From assembly GCA_013373015.1 (NCBI GenBank), contig JABXIQ010000007.1, forward strand, positions 62,001 to 126,000: 64,000 nt of DNA. The letters run 5' to 3'. Numbering within the stretch: position 1 is the first letter of the stretch; each line of letters starts with the position of its first letter. The DNA comes from Kangiellaceae bacterium (GTDB lineage: Bacteria > Pseudomonadota > Gammaproteobacteria > Enterobacterales > Kangiellaceae). Under the pieces are notes generated by a model, which searched no databases, was not told the origin of the DNA, and was given only the letters and a program-made list of their open reading frames with translations. Below are positions 18,329-27,940 of this stretch, one piece after another. A program made the position numbers and the translations under genes.

Positions 18329-21300
18329 ATGAACAAACAACAAATACTAGACTTACTTCAAGAAAGAATCCTATTACTCGATGGAGCAATGGGTACCATG
18401 ATCCAGCAATACAATTTACAGGAAGAAGACTATCGTGGTCATCGTTTTAAAAACTGGCATAAAGATATCAAAGGAAACAATGACTTACTGAGCATTACGC
18501 AGCCAGAAATCATAACAAGCATACATCAGGCTTACCTTGAAGCAGGTTCAGATATTATTGAAACCAACACTTTCAATTCAACTCGGATCGCTATGGCTGA
18601 CTACGATATGCAAGACATATCTTACGAAATAAATCTTGAGTCGGCGAAATTAGCAAAAAAAATAGCGCAGCAATACTCGACGAAAGATAAGCCTCGTTTA
18701 GTGGCCGGAGTATTGGGGCCGACCAATAGAACCTGCAGCATCTCACCTGATGTCAATGATCCTAGCTATCGTAATATTAATTTTGACCAGCTGGTCGAAT
18801 CATATTACGAATCTACCGATGCATTAATCACTGGTGGCTCAGATATCATTTTAATAGAAACCATCTTCGATACTTTAAATGCAAAGGCAGCAATATTTGC
18901 CGTAAAAAAATACTTTAAAGATAAACAAAAAGAATGGCCAATAATGATATCAGGAACCATAACAGACGCCTCAGGAAGAACATTAACCGGCCAAACAACA
19001 GAAGCTTTCTACAATTCCTTACGACATGCGAACCCTATTTCGATTGGTCTTAACTGCGCCTTGGGGCCTAAAGATTTACGTAAATATATAGAAGAACTCG
19101 ATAGAGTGAGTGAATTTGCAGTATCGGCACATCCAAACGCGGGATTGCCAAATGAGTTTGGCGGCTATGATGAAACCCCTGAAGATATGGCTCAGGAAAT
19201 GAAGCAATGGATTGATCAAGGTCGACTCAATATCATTGGAGGCTGCTGCGGGACCAAACCAGAACATATTGCTCGATTTGCCGAAATGATTGAAGGTTAT
19301 AAACCTCGAACACTAAAAGAACATTCAAAATCTTGCCGCTTATCAGGCTTAGAAGCACTTGATATTAATCAAGAGAGTTTGTTTGTCAATGTTGGTGAGA
19401 GAACGAATGTTACTGGCTCAGCGCGTTTTCTCCGCTTGATCAAAGAAGGTGATTTTGAAACAGCAATAGAAGTTGCTTTGCAGCAAGTAGAAAGCGGTGC
19501 TCAAATTATTGACATTAACATGGATGAAGGCATGCTTGATTCTAAGCAAGCAATGGTCACTTTCTTGAACTTAATTGCCTCAGAGCCGGACATAAGTAGA
19601 GTCCCCATTATGCTCGACTCATCTAAATGGGAGATTATTGAAGCTGGCCTTAAATGTATTCAGGGTAAGGGAATTGTGAATTCAATATCATTAAAAGAAG
19701 GAGAACAGCAATTCTTAGAGCAAGCTGAATTGATACAAAGCTATGGTGCAGCAGTTATTATTATGGCATTTGATGAACAGGGTCAAGCTGATACTTATCA
19801 AAGGAAAATAGAAATATGTGAAAGAGCTTATAAATTACTAATAACAAAACTCAATTTTGATCCATACGACATTATCTTTGACCCCAATATTTTTGCCATT
19901 GCAACTGGCATTGACGAGCATAATAACTATGCTGTTGACTTTATTCAGGCTACTCGTTGGATAAAAAATAATTTACCAGGAGCTATGATTTCTGGGGGGG
20001 TATCTAACGTTTCCTTTTCTTTCCGAGGTAATAACAAAGTTCGTGAGGCAATACATGCTGTGTTCCTCTACCATGCCATCAATGCAGGCATGGATATGGG
20101 CATTGTGAATGCTGGACAACTAGAAGTTTATAGCGAAATTCCAAGTGAACTTCGTGATGCCGTTGAGGATGTTGTTCTTAACCGAAGGCCTGATGCTACC
20201 GAAAGATTATTAAGCATAGCAGAACAATATCTAGGTCAAAGCACAGAGCAAAAAACTGCAAAACTAGAATGGAGAACCTGGCCAGTTAACAAACGATTAG
20301 AATATGCTCTTGTCAAAGGTATCACAGAGTTTGTTGTAGAAGACACAGAAATCGCACGCCAACAATATGAGCGCCCTTTGCATGTTATTGAAGGTCCTCT
20401 CATGGATGGTATGAACATTGTTGGAGATCTTTTTGGCTCAGGGCAAATGTTTTTGCCACAAGTTGTAAAGTCTGCTCGAGTGATGAAAGCCGCGGTGGCT
20501 TATCTTCTTCCTTATATGGAAGAGGAAAAGAAGCGTCTAAAATTAGCAGACAAACCAAAAGGAAAAATAGTTTTAGCAACCGTTAAAGGTGATGTACACG
20601 ATATTGGAAAAAATATTGTAGCTGTTGTTTTACAGTGCAATGGATACGAGGTAATAGATCTTGGCGTTATGGTTCCTTGTGAAAAGATCATTCAAACTGC
20701 TATTGAACAAAATTGTGACATCATTGGACTATCAGGTCTCATAACCCCTTCGTTAGAGGAAATGGTGTATGTTGCAAAAGAAATGAGAAGATTAGACCTG
20801 AAATTGCCATTACTTATTGGTGGCGCTACAACATCTAAAATTCATACAGCCGTAAAAATTGAACCGAATTATCAACATGGCGCAATTTATGTAACCGATG
20901 CCTCTCGAGTAGTTGGAGTGGTTAACCAACTTTTAAGTGAGAAAAAAAGTCACTATTTAGACAAAATTACTAATGAGTATGCCGCATTACGAGAGCAGCG
21001 AGCGAAAAGACTAAAAAAAGCATCCTTGTCAAACTTGCAGAAGGCGCGTGATTACAAATTAAATATAGATTGGAGTAATTTCACACCTTATGAGCCAACA
21101 TTTATTGGCACTAAAGTATTCAATGATTTTCCATTAGAAGATTTAATTGAAAGAATAGACTGGAGTCCGTTTTTTAGATCATGGCAACTGGCAGGAAAGT
21201 TTCCCAATATTCTTTCTGATAATATTGTGGGTGAAGCAGCAACCAAACTATACCATGATGCAGAGCATATGCTTAAGAAAATCATTTCTGAAAAGTGGTT

Positions 21301-22006
21301 AACCGCTAAAGCAGTGATAGGATTCTTTCCTGCCCATTCGCAAGGTGATGACATTCTTATTTACGAAGATACTGATTTTGTAACGCCTCGATATACATTA
21401 CATCATTTACGTCAACAAAAACAAACGCGCGAAGGAAAAAGTAATCTATGTTTGTCAGACTTTATTGCTCCTCTTATCTCAAATAAAAAAGACTATATTG
21501 GAGCTTTTGCAGTAACAGCAGGAATTGGAATTGACAAACATATCGAAAGGTTTGAACAAAAAAATGACGACTACAGCGCAATTTTACTAAAAGCACTTGC
21601 AGACAGATTAGCCGAAGCTCTCGCCGAGCGCATGCATGAGTTAGTTAGAAAAGTATACTGGGGCTATAATTCTGAGGAAAACCTAGATAATGAACAAATT
21701 ATCTCAGAGAAGTACCAAGGGATTCGTCCAGCTCCTGGTTATCCAGCTTGTCCAGATCATACAGAAAAAGGAACTCTCTGGAAGTTATTAGAGCCCGAAA
21801 AAAATATTGGTCTTAATATCACTGAGAATTTTGCCATGTACCCTACTGCTGCAGTTTCAGGCTGGTATTTTTCACATCATCGTTCACAATACTTCGGTAC
21901 TGGAAAAATAGATAAGGATCAAGCCCAAGATTATGCAAAACGAAAAGGATGGTCTTTACAAACTGCCGAGTATTGGTTAGCCCCTGTGTTAAACTATGAC
22001 ACATAA
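18329..22006 (+). CDS. metH: cobalamin-dependent methionine synthase MetH
   Basis: Transfers methyl from methyltetrahydrofolate to homocysteine through bound cobalamin. The 1225 aa equal the full four-module enzyme. The homocysteine domain runs to about 330 with zinc ligands including the [11 protein letters not shown] pair (about 307-317). The pterin-binding domain ([16 protein letters not shown] near 350) runs to about 620. The B12-binding module (about 650-890) has the cobalt-coordinating [12 protein letters not shown] and the [10 protein letters not shown] and IGGATTSK motifs. The C-terminal reactivation domain has [15 protein letters not shown]. Divergent from the B12 operon and repressed by MetJ boxes. 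There is no clear Shine-Dalgarno sequence before ATG 18329. No metE is visible. Confidence 0.97.
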   Translation: MNKQQILDLLQERILLLDGAMGTMIQQYNLQEEDYRGHRFKNWHKDIKGNNDLLSITQPEIITSIHQAYLEAGSDIIETNTFNSTRIAMADYDMQDISYEINLESAKLAKKIAQQYSTKDKPRLVAGVLGPTNRTCSISPDVNDPSYRNINFDQLVESYYESTDALITGGSDIILIETIFDTLNAKAAIFAVKKYFKDKQKEWPIMISGTITDASGRTLTGQTTEAFYNSLRHANPISIGLNCALGPKDLRKYIEELDRVSEFAVSAHPNAGLPNEFGGYDETPEDMAQEMKQWIDQGRLNIIGGCCGTKPEHIARFAEMIEGYKPRTLKEHSKSCRLSGLEALDINQESLFVNVGERTNVTGSARFLRLIKEGDFETAIEVALQQVESGAQIIDINMDEGMLDSKQAMVTFLNLIASEPDISRVPIMLDSSKWEIIEAGLKCIQGKGIVNSISLKEGEQQFLEQAELIQSYGAAVIIMAFDEQGQADTYQRKIEICERAYKLLITKLNFDPYDIIFDPNIFAIATGIDEHNNYAVDFIQATRWIKNNLPGAMISGGVSNVSFSFRGNNKVREAIHAVFLYHAINAGMDMGIVNAGQLEVYSEIPSELRDAVEDVVLNRRPDATERLLSIAEQYLGQSTEQKTAKLEWRTWPVNKRLEYALVKGITEFVVEDTEIARQQYERPLHVIEGPLMDGMNIVGDLFGSGQMFLPQVVKSARVMKAAVAYLLPYMEEEKKRLKLADKPKGKIVLATVKGDVHDIGKNIVAVVLQCNGYEVIDLGVMVPCEKIIQTAIEQNCDIIGLSGLITPSLEEMVYVAKEMRRLDLKLPLLIGGATTSKIHTAVKIEPNYQHGAIYVTDASRVVGVVNQLLSEKKSHYLDKITNEYAALREQRAKRLKKASLSNLQKARDYKLNIDWSNFTPYEPTFIGTKVFNDFPLEDLIERIDWSPFFRSWQLAGKFPNILSDNIVGEAATKLYHDAEHMLKKIISEKWLTAKAVIGFFPAHSQGDDILIYEDTDFVTPRYTLHHLRQQKQTREGKSNLCLSDFIAPLISNKKDYIGAFAVTAGIGIDKHIERFEQKNDDYSAILLKALADRLAEALAERMHELVRKVYWGYNSEENLDNEQIISEKYQGIRPAPGYPACPDHTEKGTLWKLLEPEKNIGLNITENFAMYPTAAVSGWYFSHHRSQYFGTGKIDKDQAQDYAKRKGWSLQTAEYWLAPVLNYDT

Positions 22007-22127
22007 CACTACAGAACAAATAACTGCTCTGAACAGTGCATTTATTGCAAAAAGTTATTTGAAAAATTATTTTTCCGTGTTAACTTCGTACCAATAATAT
22101 ATATTAAAAAATATGCAAACGATAACA

Positions 22128-22229
22128 ATGTCTATAAAACAGGCGAACATTAACTCCTTAAAAGCTGCTTTAGTGTCAGTGGTAATTATTGTGGTGATTT
22201 TATTATTACCGCAAAGGGGTCGTTTGTAA
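22128..22229 (+). CDS. ilvL: ilv leader peptide 1
   Basis: A 33-residue leader ORF whose middle reads VSVVIIVVILLLPQ; ten of the twelve codons at 22173-22208 are Val, Ile or Leu (GTG TCA GTG GTA ATT ATT GTG GTG ATT TTA TTA TTA, with one Ser). An in-frame ATG at 22113 would give 38 residues. Organisation is like E. coli ilvL. The stop at 22227 lies 17 bases before the terminator stem. No strong ribosome site is visible before either ATG. Confidence 0.8.
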   Translation: MSIKQANINSLKAALVSVVIIVVILLLPQRGRL

Positions 22230-22246
22230 GTAACAAACAATTAACC

Positions 22247-22280
22247 AAGCCCCTGCACTGAAAAGTCCAGGGGCTTTTTA
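22247..22280 (+). terminator. attenuator terminator 1
   Basis: AAGCCCCTG (22247-22255) pairs with CAGGGGCTT (22268-22276) and the T-run is 22275-22279. An AGGGG segment inside leader 1 (22215-22219) could pair instead with CCCCT (22250-22254), a weak antiterminator of five to six pairs. Confidence 0.88.
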
Positions 22281-22311
22281 CTTTATAACGAACAGGAATA
22301 TTTTTAGAACT

Positions 22312-22392
22312 ATGCAACTAGCAACTTCAATTATTGTGGTAGTGGTTATTGTGGTGATTTTATTACCGCAAGGGGGCTTGCTGCGCAAATAA
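22312..22392 (+). CDS. ilv leader peptide 2
   Basis: A 26-residue leader ORF beginning MQLATS and continuing IIVVVVIVVILLPQ: twelve consecutive Ile, Val or Leu codons (22330-22365). AGGAA lies about 15 bases upstream. The ORF ends at TAA 22390, overlapping the segment GGGGGCTT (22372-22379) that forms the antiterminator. Like leader 1 it ends in a short Pro-Gln-Gly/Arg tail, which supports duplication. Confidence 0.82.
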   Translation: MQLATSIIVVVVIVVILLPQGGLLRK

Positions 22393-22407
22393 AAGATAAA
22401 ATGCATT

Positions 22408-22440
22408 AAGCCCCCGCACTGAAAAGTCCGGGGGCTTTTT
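22408..22440 (+). terminator. attenuator terminator 2
   Basis: AAGCCCCCG (22408-22416) pairs with CGGGGGCTT (22429-22437), with an inner ACT/AGT stem, GAAA loop and seven T. The leader-2 segment GGGGGCTT (22372-22379) is identical to the 3' arm and perfectly complementary to AAGCCCCC, giving a clear eight-pair antiterminator. Confidence 0.92.
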
Positions 22441-22470
22441 TTAAATTAAACAAACATCAAAGGTAAACAA

Positions 22471-23487
22471 ATGAAAGTCAAATATGATAAAGATATTAAT
22501 ATCAAATACTTAACAGATAAAAAAGTAGTTGTCATTGGTTACGGCTCACAAGGATATGCTCATTCAAACAATTTGAAGGACAGTGGTTTTGATGTAACTG
22601 TTGCATTAAGAGAGAGCTCTTCAAGTTTCCAGAAGACAACTGCCGCAGATCTTAAGGCTAATACGCTAGACAATGCCATTAAAGAAACTGATGTTGTCAT
22701 GCTTTTATTGCCTGACGAAAAGCAGGCTGAAGTTTATAAAAATCATATTGAGCCTCACCTAAAACCTAACGCCAGCTTAGCTTTCGCACATGGGTTCAAT
22801 ATTCATTTCTCACAAATCGTACCGAGAAAAGATATCAATGTATTCATGGTAGCACCTAAAGGCCCGGGACATACCGTTCGCTCTACTTTTACCGAGGGCT
22901 CAGGTGTTCCATGTTTAGTAGCAGTTTATCAAGACGTCACCGGTGATGCTAAAGAAATTGCTTACGCATATGCAAGTGCTATCGGCGGTGGTAGAGCTGG
23001 TGTTATTGAAACCAGCTTCAAAGAAGAGACTGAAACAGATTTATTTGGCGAGCAAGCAGTCTTGTGTGGTGGAACATCTGCTTTAGTGCAAGCCGGTTTT
23101 GAAACTTTAGTTGAAGCTGGTTATGCACCTGAAATGGCTTATTTTGAATGCTTGCATGAATTAAAACTGATTGTTGATCTAATGTATGAAGGCGGTATTA
23201 ATACTATGCGCTATTCTATTTCAAACACTGCAGAATATGGTGATCTAACGCGTGGAAATCGATTAATTACCGAAGCAACTAAGCAAGAAATGAAAAAAAT
23301 TCTTAACGAAATCCAAGCAGGACAATTCGCTAATGAATATGTTGAAGACTGTAAAAATAACTATCAAAGATTAAACCAGCTTAGAAAAAACAACCAGCAG
23401 CATCCACTTGAAGTTGTTGGTGAAGAGTTAAGATCTATGATGCCTTGGATCAAGAAGAAGCCATTAGTTGATAAGGCTCTTAATTGA
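22471..23487 (+). CDS. ilvC: ketol-acid reductoisomerase, class I
   Basis: NADPH-dependent enzyme that isomerises and reduces acetolactate and acetohydroxybutyrate in Val/Leu/Ile synthesis. It has 338 aa, the short class I form (E. coli has the long class II). Rossmann motif [17 protein letters not shown] (about 19-35), then [12 protein letters not shown], and the Mg-binding knotted C-domain with [13 protein letters not shown] and [23 protein letters not shown] lies 7 bases before the ATG. First structural gene of the attenuated operon, 13 bases before ilvG. Confidence 0.98.
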   Translation: MKVKYDKDINIKYLTDKKVVVIGYGSQGYAHSNNLKDSGFDVTVALRESSSSFQKTTAADLKANTLDNAIKETDVVMLLLPDEKQAEVYKNHIEPHLKPNASLAFAHGFNIHFSQIVPRKDINVFMVAPKGPGHTVRSTFTEGSGVPCLVAVYQDVTGDAKEIAYAYASAIGGGRAGVIETSFKEETETDLFGEQAVLCGGTSALVQAGFETLVEAGYAPEMAYFECLHELKLIVDLMYEGGINTMRYSISNTAEYGDLTRGNRLITEATKQEMKKILNEIQAGQFANEYVEDCKNNYQRLNQLRKNNQQHPLEVVGEELRSMMPWIKKKPLVDKALN

Positions 23488-23499
23488 CAAGGATTTATA

Positions 23500-25161
23500 A
23501 TGTTAGGCGCAAACTACTTAATTAAAGTTCTAGAAGAACATAAAGTTGATACCGTTTTTGGTTATCCTGGCGGTGCAATTATGCCAGTCTATGATGCTCT
23601 ATTTGATAGCAGCATAAAACATATACTGTGCCGACATGAACAAGGTGCTGTTTTTGCTGCAGATGGTTATGCTCGTTCCAGTGGTAAGCTCGGCGTATGC
23701 ATTGCAACCTCTGGTCCTGGTGCAACTAACCTTTTGACAGGAATAGCCAATGCCTATCTAGACTCTGTACCTTTACTTGCCATAACGGGGCAAGTGAATT
23801 CAGATCTAATGGGCACAGATTCCTTCCAAGAAATAGATACTCTGGGACTTTCTTTTTCAATTGTGAAGCACAGCATATTAGTAAAAACAATCGATGAGCT
23901 ACCACAAGCTATTTATCAAGCTATTCATATTGCTCAAGAAGGTAGGCCTGGTCCAGTTCTGCTAGATATCACTAAAGATGTTCAGCAGGCAGCAATAAAA
24001 AGAGTAACTGTATCGCTTCCTGTCAGCGATTGCTCTGATCTAGATGAAAAAAAATTACAACAAGCAAAACATCTTATTGAAACCAGCAGTCGACCTCTGT
24101 TTTATGCTGGTGGTGGCATAGGTATGGCTAATGCTAGTACAAGCTTCAGAGCACTAGCAAATAAACTACAAATTCCCATCGTTACCACTCTAAAAGGAAT
24201 CGGTTCAGTTGCTACAAACTTTTCCAACAATTTGGGCATGCTAGGGATGCATGGTACTAAAGCCGCAAATTTTGCAGTACAAGACTGTGATCTGCTAATT
24301 GCTGTAGGAGCAAGATTTGATGATCGAGCCACTGGGAAACTAGACGAGTTTGCGCCTAGTGCTAAAGTGATACACTTTGATTTCGACAAGGCCGAGTTTG
24401 ATAAATTAAAATTTGCCACGGTAAAAGTTACCGGTAATCTCAACAAAAACCTGCAATATTTAGAACAGCAGATCAATTGTACTGGCAATCAACAATGGCT
24501 AAGTAGCTGCCTGGCCAACAAGCGACAGTATCAATTTAAATACTCGAAAAGTGAACAAACGATTTGCGCTTCAAGCCTACTAAATCGTTTATCTAAATTA
24601 TTGCATGATAAGCCTCACATCGTTACTTGCGATGTTGGTCAGCATCAAATGTGGGTTGCTCAACATATGCATTTCCAAGGTATAGAAAATCACCTTAGTA
24701 GCGGCGGGCTCGGAGCCATGGGTTATGGACTTCCCGCTGCAATAGGTGCGCAACTTGCGAATAAAGATCATCAAGTAATCAATGTTTCCGGTGATGGCTC
24801 TATCATGATGAATATCCAAGAATTAGCCACTTTGATCAGGTATCAAATTCCTGTAAAGATCCTACTTCTGGATAATCAACGCTTAGGGATGGTACGCCAA
24901 TGGCAACAATTATTTTACAACAATCGCTACAGTGAAGTAGATCTCTCCGACAACCCTGATTTCACTCTTGTTGCTAATGCTTTTGGTATTCGTTCACAAA
25001 GCATAAGTAGTGGTATGCAAGTAGAAAAGGCTTTGCAACAATTTCTAGATTCGGAAAAAAGTTATCTGCTACACGTTTCGATTGACCCAAAAGAAAATGT
25101 TTGGCCACTAGTGCCTCCAGGTAAAAACAATTCGCAACTTATAGAAGGAGAATCCTTATGA
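23500..25161 (+). CDS. ilvG: acetolactate synthase large subunit
   Basis: Thiamine-diphosphate and FAD-dependent enzyme that condenses pyruvate with pyruvate or 2-oxobutanoate. At 553 aa it is close to IlvG. The N-terminal catalytic Glu sits in CRHEQGAVFAADGYAR (about 45-60), the central FAD domain follows, and the ThDP motif is GDGSIMMNIQELATL with DNQRLGMVRQWQ downstream. It is paired with a short 89-aa ACT subunit, which makes IlvGM (isoenzyme II type) the best match. The stop overlaps the start of the small subunit by four bases (ATGA), indicating translational coupling. Confidence 0.96.
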   Translation: MLGANYLIKVLEEHKVDTVFGYPGGAIMPVYDALFDSSIKHILCRHEQGAVFAADGYARSSGKLGVCIATSGPGATNLLTGIANAYLDSVPLLAITGQVNSDLMGTDSFQEIDTLGLSFSIVKHSILVKTIDELPQAIYQAIHIAQEGRPGPVLLDITKDVQQAAIKRVTVSLPVSDCSDLDEKKLQQAKHLIETSSRPLFYAGGGIGMANASTSFRALANKLQIPIVTTLKGIGSVATNFSNNLGMLGMHGTKAANFAVQDCDLLIAVGARFDDRATGKLDEFAPSAKVIHFDFDKAEFDKLKFATVKVTGNLNKNLQYLEQQINCTGNQQWLSSCLANKRQYQFKYSKSEQTICASSLLNRLSKLLHDKPHIVTCDVGQHQMWVAQHMHFQGIENHLSSGGLGAMGYGLPAAIGAQLANKDHQVINVSGDGSIMMNIQELATLIRYQIPVKILLLDNQRLGMVRQWQQLFYNNRYSEVDLSDNPDFTLVANAFGIRSQSISSGMQVEKALQQFLDSEKSYLLHVSIDPKENVWPLVPPGKNNSQLIEGESL

Positions 25162-25427
25162 GCAGGACAAGCAATATCAAAATCATAGCTAAAAATTCAT
25201 TAGGCAGTCTTGAAAGAATATTGCGCCTAGTCCGTCATCGCGGCTTCGAAGTTAGTTATTTTGAAGCCAACAGTTATGACATTGAAGATGGTTTAGCTAT
25301 AACTATGCAAGTAACAGGTGAACGCCAAGAAAGTAATCTATTTCATCAATTATATAAACTTGTAGACGTTATTGAAGTCAATCTCAACAGTCATCAAAAA
25401 GTAAGGAGCTGCTTGGGCAATGACTAA
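25158..25427 (+). CDS. ilvM: acetolactate synthase small subunit, IlvM type
   Basis: An 89-residue regulatory subunit: a single ACT domain (NIKIIAKNSLGSLERILRLVRHRGFEV, later GLAITMQVTG and LVDVIEVNL). The length matches IlvM rather than the roughly 160-aa IlvH/IlvN, and such subunits are often insensitive or weakly sensitive to valine (family knowledge, not shown here). It overlaps ilvG by four bases and cimA by eight. Confidence 0.9.
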   Translation: MSRTSNIKIIAKNSLGSLERILRLVRHRGFEVSYFEANSYDIEDGLAITMQVTGERQESNLFHQLYKLVDVIEVNLNSHQKVRSCLGND

Positions 25428-27021
25428 CACTATCAGAGTTTACGACACTACCCTGCGTGATGGCTCTCAAACCAATGGCATCAGCTTTTCTTTAGCAGAC
25501 AAAATAGCTATCTGTAAACTACTTGATGACTTTCAAGTCGACTATATAGAAGCAGGATGGCCAGGCTCTAACCCTAAAGATATGGCACTGTTTGAACAAG
25601 CCAATGAAATAGGCTTAAGTCATTCAAAGCTGGTTGCTTTTGGCTCCACTAAAAGACCTAACAATAAGGTAGAAGAAGACCCTCAAATTCGACAGTTAAT
25701 TGAAGCAAACACATCTACTATTACTATTGTAGCTAAGTTTTGGGATTTCCATGTCACTGACATTTTAAGGACAAGTCTTGAGCAAAATTTAGTCATGATT
25801 AAAGAATCAATAAGCCACTTGAAGTCTTATAATAAAGAAGTATTTGTTGATGCAGAGCATTTCTTTGATGGTTTTCTGTCAAACCCGCGGTATTCTTATC
25901 AATGCATCTTGGCGGCCGTTGAAGCTGGTGCAGATAATATCACCTTATGCGACACCAATGGTGGCAGCACCCCTGCTCAAATTCAAAATGCGGTTGAACA
26001 AATTAAGATTCAATTTCCTGATCTGAGTCTTGGTATTCATTGCCATAATGATTGTGATTTAGCTGTGGCCAATAGTCTAAGTGCGATAGAGTCTGGCGTT
26101 GACTTGCTGCAAGGAACTGTAAACGGCTATGGCGAACGCTGTGGCAATGCAAATCTAATCCCTTTAATTGCTAATTTAACGTTTAAAAATAATACACAAT
26201 TCAAGCAAGACTTTGATCTTAAAAAACTTTCAAAACTTGCACATGCAATAGCAAACATCGCTAATATTCCTTTAAATGCTAATGCACCTTATGTTGGCGA
26301 GAACGCTTTTACCCATAAAGGTGGACTGCATGTCTCAGCCATAGCTAAATACAGCAAAAGCTATGAACATATCGATCCACTTCTTGTTGGTAATGACCGC
26401 ACTATTACGATCTCAGAGCTATCAGGACGAAGTAATTTAAAACTTCAAGCCAAAGAGCTTGGATTCAACATTAACGATATTAGTTACGAGTTATTAGAAC
26501 AAGTAAAAGAACAAGAGCAGCAAGGCTTAGTTCTTGAGAATGCTGGTGGAACCTTTGAAATGCTTATTCGAAAAAAACAAAGCGATTATAAGTCTCCATT
26601 CGATCTGAAAAAAATTCAAGTACAGACTGGTAATTTTATTGAAAATACAGAATTTTGCACCGCTATTGTAAAGAATGAGGTCAATCACATTTCTTATTTA
26701 GCGGCCTGTGAATCCAAAGGCCCGGTAGACGCATTAGACAAAGCTATTAAAAAGACTTTAGTTGCTCAATATCCTCAAATTAACGAATTTGAGCTTGTTG
26801 ATTATAAAGTTTCTATTGTTGACCCTATTAACGCGACAGCAGCAAAAACTCGGGTTTGGATTCAGGCATCTGCTTTTGGCAAAACTTGGAGCACTATTGG
26901 ATGTTCAGACAATATTTTAAAAGCAAGTGCCGAAGCATTAGCTGATAGTTATCAATTATTTATTTTAAAGTTCAATCTTAAACGCGAGGAAAGTTCTCAT
27001 GGCAAAAATTTCTCAGCCTAA
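25420..27021 (+). CDS. cimA: (R)-citramalate synthase CimA
   Basis: Condenses acetyl-CoA with pyruvate to citramalate, the first step of the threonine-independent route to isoleucine. It is a 533-aa member of the DRE-TIM LeuA/CimA superfamily: DTTLRDGSQTNGISFSLADKI at the start (catalytic Arg/Asp), HCHNDCDLAVANSL metal-binding region, NGYGERCGNANL and the LeuA-type allosteric domain after about 390. The order and the phrase EAGWPGSNPKD favour CimA over 2-isopropylmalate or homocitrate synthase. It overlaps ilvM by 8 bases and ilvE by 23. No threonine deaminase (ilvA) is in the window; the following steps need LeuCDB from elsewhere. Confidence 0.93.
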   Translation: MTNTIRVYDTTLRDGSQTNGISFSLADKIAICKLLDDFQVDYIEAGWPGSNPKDMALFEQANEIGLSHSKLVAFGSTKRPNNKVEEDPQIRQLIEANTSTITIVAKFWDFHVTDILRTSLEQNLVMIKESISHLKSYNKEVFVDAEHFFDGFLSNPRYSYQCILAAVEAGADNITLCDTNGGSTPAQIQNAVEQIKIQFPDLSLGIHCHNDCDLAVANSLSAIESGVDLLQGTVNGYGERCGNANLIPLIANLTFKNNTQFKQDFDLKKLSKLAHAIANIANIPLNANAPYVGENAFTHKGGLHVSAIAKYSKSYEHIDPLLVGNDRTITISELSGRSNLKLQAKELGFNINDISYELLEQVKEQEQQGLVLENAGGTFEMLIRKKQSDYKSPFDLKKIQVQTGNFIENTEFCTAIVKNEVNHISYLAACESKGPVDALDKAIKKTLVAQYPQINEFELVDYKVSIVDPINATAAKTRVWIQASAFGKTWSTIGCSDNILKASAEALADSYQLFILKFNLKREESSHGKNFSA

Positions 27022-27940
27022 ACTTATTTGGCACAACGGCGAGTTGATTCCTTGGATGGATGCTAAGGTTCATGTACTGAGCCATGCTATCCATTACGGT
27101 TCTTCTGTTTTTGAAGGTATACGTTGCTACAACACCCCTAATGGAGCAGCTTTTTTTAGACTCAACGAACATATTGAGCGATTGTATCAATCGGCAAAAA
27201 TATACCGCATGAACATTCCTTTTACTGCAGTAGAATTAACTGAGGCCTGTCATAACGTTATTAGTGCCAATAATCTTAAAGACGCTTACCTAAGACCTGT
27301 TGCTTTTTTTGGTTACGGTTCAATTGGCGTTAGTCCAAAAGAAAACCCTGTTGTCGTTTCTATTGCTGCGTTTCCTTGGGGAGCATATCTTGGAGAAGAT
27401 TCAATTAATCAAGGTGTTGATACCGCTATATCTTCTTGGAATCGCGTAGCATCAAATACCATTCCAACGGCAGCAAAAGCTGGAGGTAATTATTTATCTT
27501 CTCAACTCGTGATCGAAGAAGCAGCAAGACATGGCTACCATGAAGGCATAGCTCTTGATACTAATGGTTTTATCTCTGAAGGCTCAGGTGAGAATATTTT
27601 TATAGTCAGAAATAATGTTCTTTACACACCTCCATTTACAGCATCAATTCTTCCCGGCATTACTCGCGATACCGTTATAACACTAGCTAAGAAAAATGGA
27701 CTACAAGTTATTGAGCAAAATATGACTCGTGAAGCTTTCTATCTTGCTGATGAAGCATTTATGACTGGTACTGCAGCCGAAATTGTGCCGATAAGAAGTG
27801 TCGATGGCATTGATGTAGGTAATGGCAAACGCGGTGCTGTCACTCAATTACTTCAACAACAGTTCTTTGGTCTGTTTAATGGGGCTACTGAAGATCAATG
27901 GCAGTGGCTCACTCCTGTAAAGGAACTGACTTATGCCTAA
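26999..27940 (+). CDS. ilvE: branched-chain-amino-acid aminotransferase
   Basis: PLP enzyme (fold type IV) performing the last transamination of Val, Leu and Ile. 313 aa, standard length. Motifs: [13 protein letters not shown] (about 30-43), the PLP lysine in [14 protein letters not shown] (about 157-170), [10 protein letters not shown] and the phosphate-binding [10 protein letters not shown] and [18 protein letters not shown] lies about 9 bases before ATG 26999, inside the end of cimA. It overlaps ilvD by eight bases. Confidence 0.97.
   Translation: MAKISQPKLIWHNGELIPWMDAKVHVLSHAIHYGSSVFEGIRCYNTPNGAAFFRLNEHIERLYQSAKIYRMNIPFTAVELTEACHNVISANNLKDAYLRPVAFFGYGSIGVSPKENPVVVSIAAFPWGAYLGEDSINQGVDTAISSWNRVASNTIPTAAKAGGNYLSSQLVIEEAARHGYHEGIALDTNGFISEGSGENIFIVRNNVLYTPPFTASILPGITRDTVITLAKKNGLQVIEQNMTREAFYLADEAFMTGTAAEIVPIRSVDGIDVGNGKRGAVTQLLQQQFFGLFNGATEDQWQWLTPVKELTYA

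Larger units (their letters stand above)
22113..22440 (+). promoter_or_regulatory. tandem double attenuator of the ilv operon
   Basis: Two complete transcription attenuators follow one another, each with a short ORF rich in Val/Ile/Leu codons followed by a GC-rich hairpin and a T-run. The coding cores share the 20-base stretch ending GTGGTGATTTTATTA, and both hairpins share the tip GCACTGAAAAGTCC. Corresponding points (GTGGTGATTT at 22191 and 22351; stem starts at 22247 and 22408) are 160-161 bases apart, so the array looks like a tandem duplication. Charged Val/Ile/Leu tRNA would favour termination twice before ilvC. Confidence 0.88.

Noticed and set aside
22934-22941. AGACGTCA inside ilvC as a met box
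   Set aside because: Single imperfect 8-mer in coding sequence with no adjacent box.
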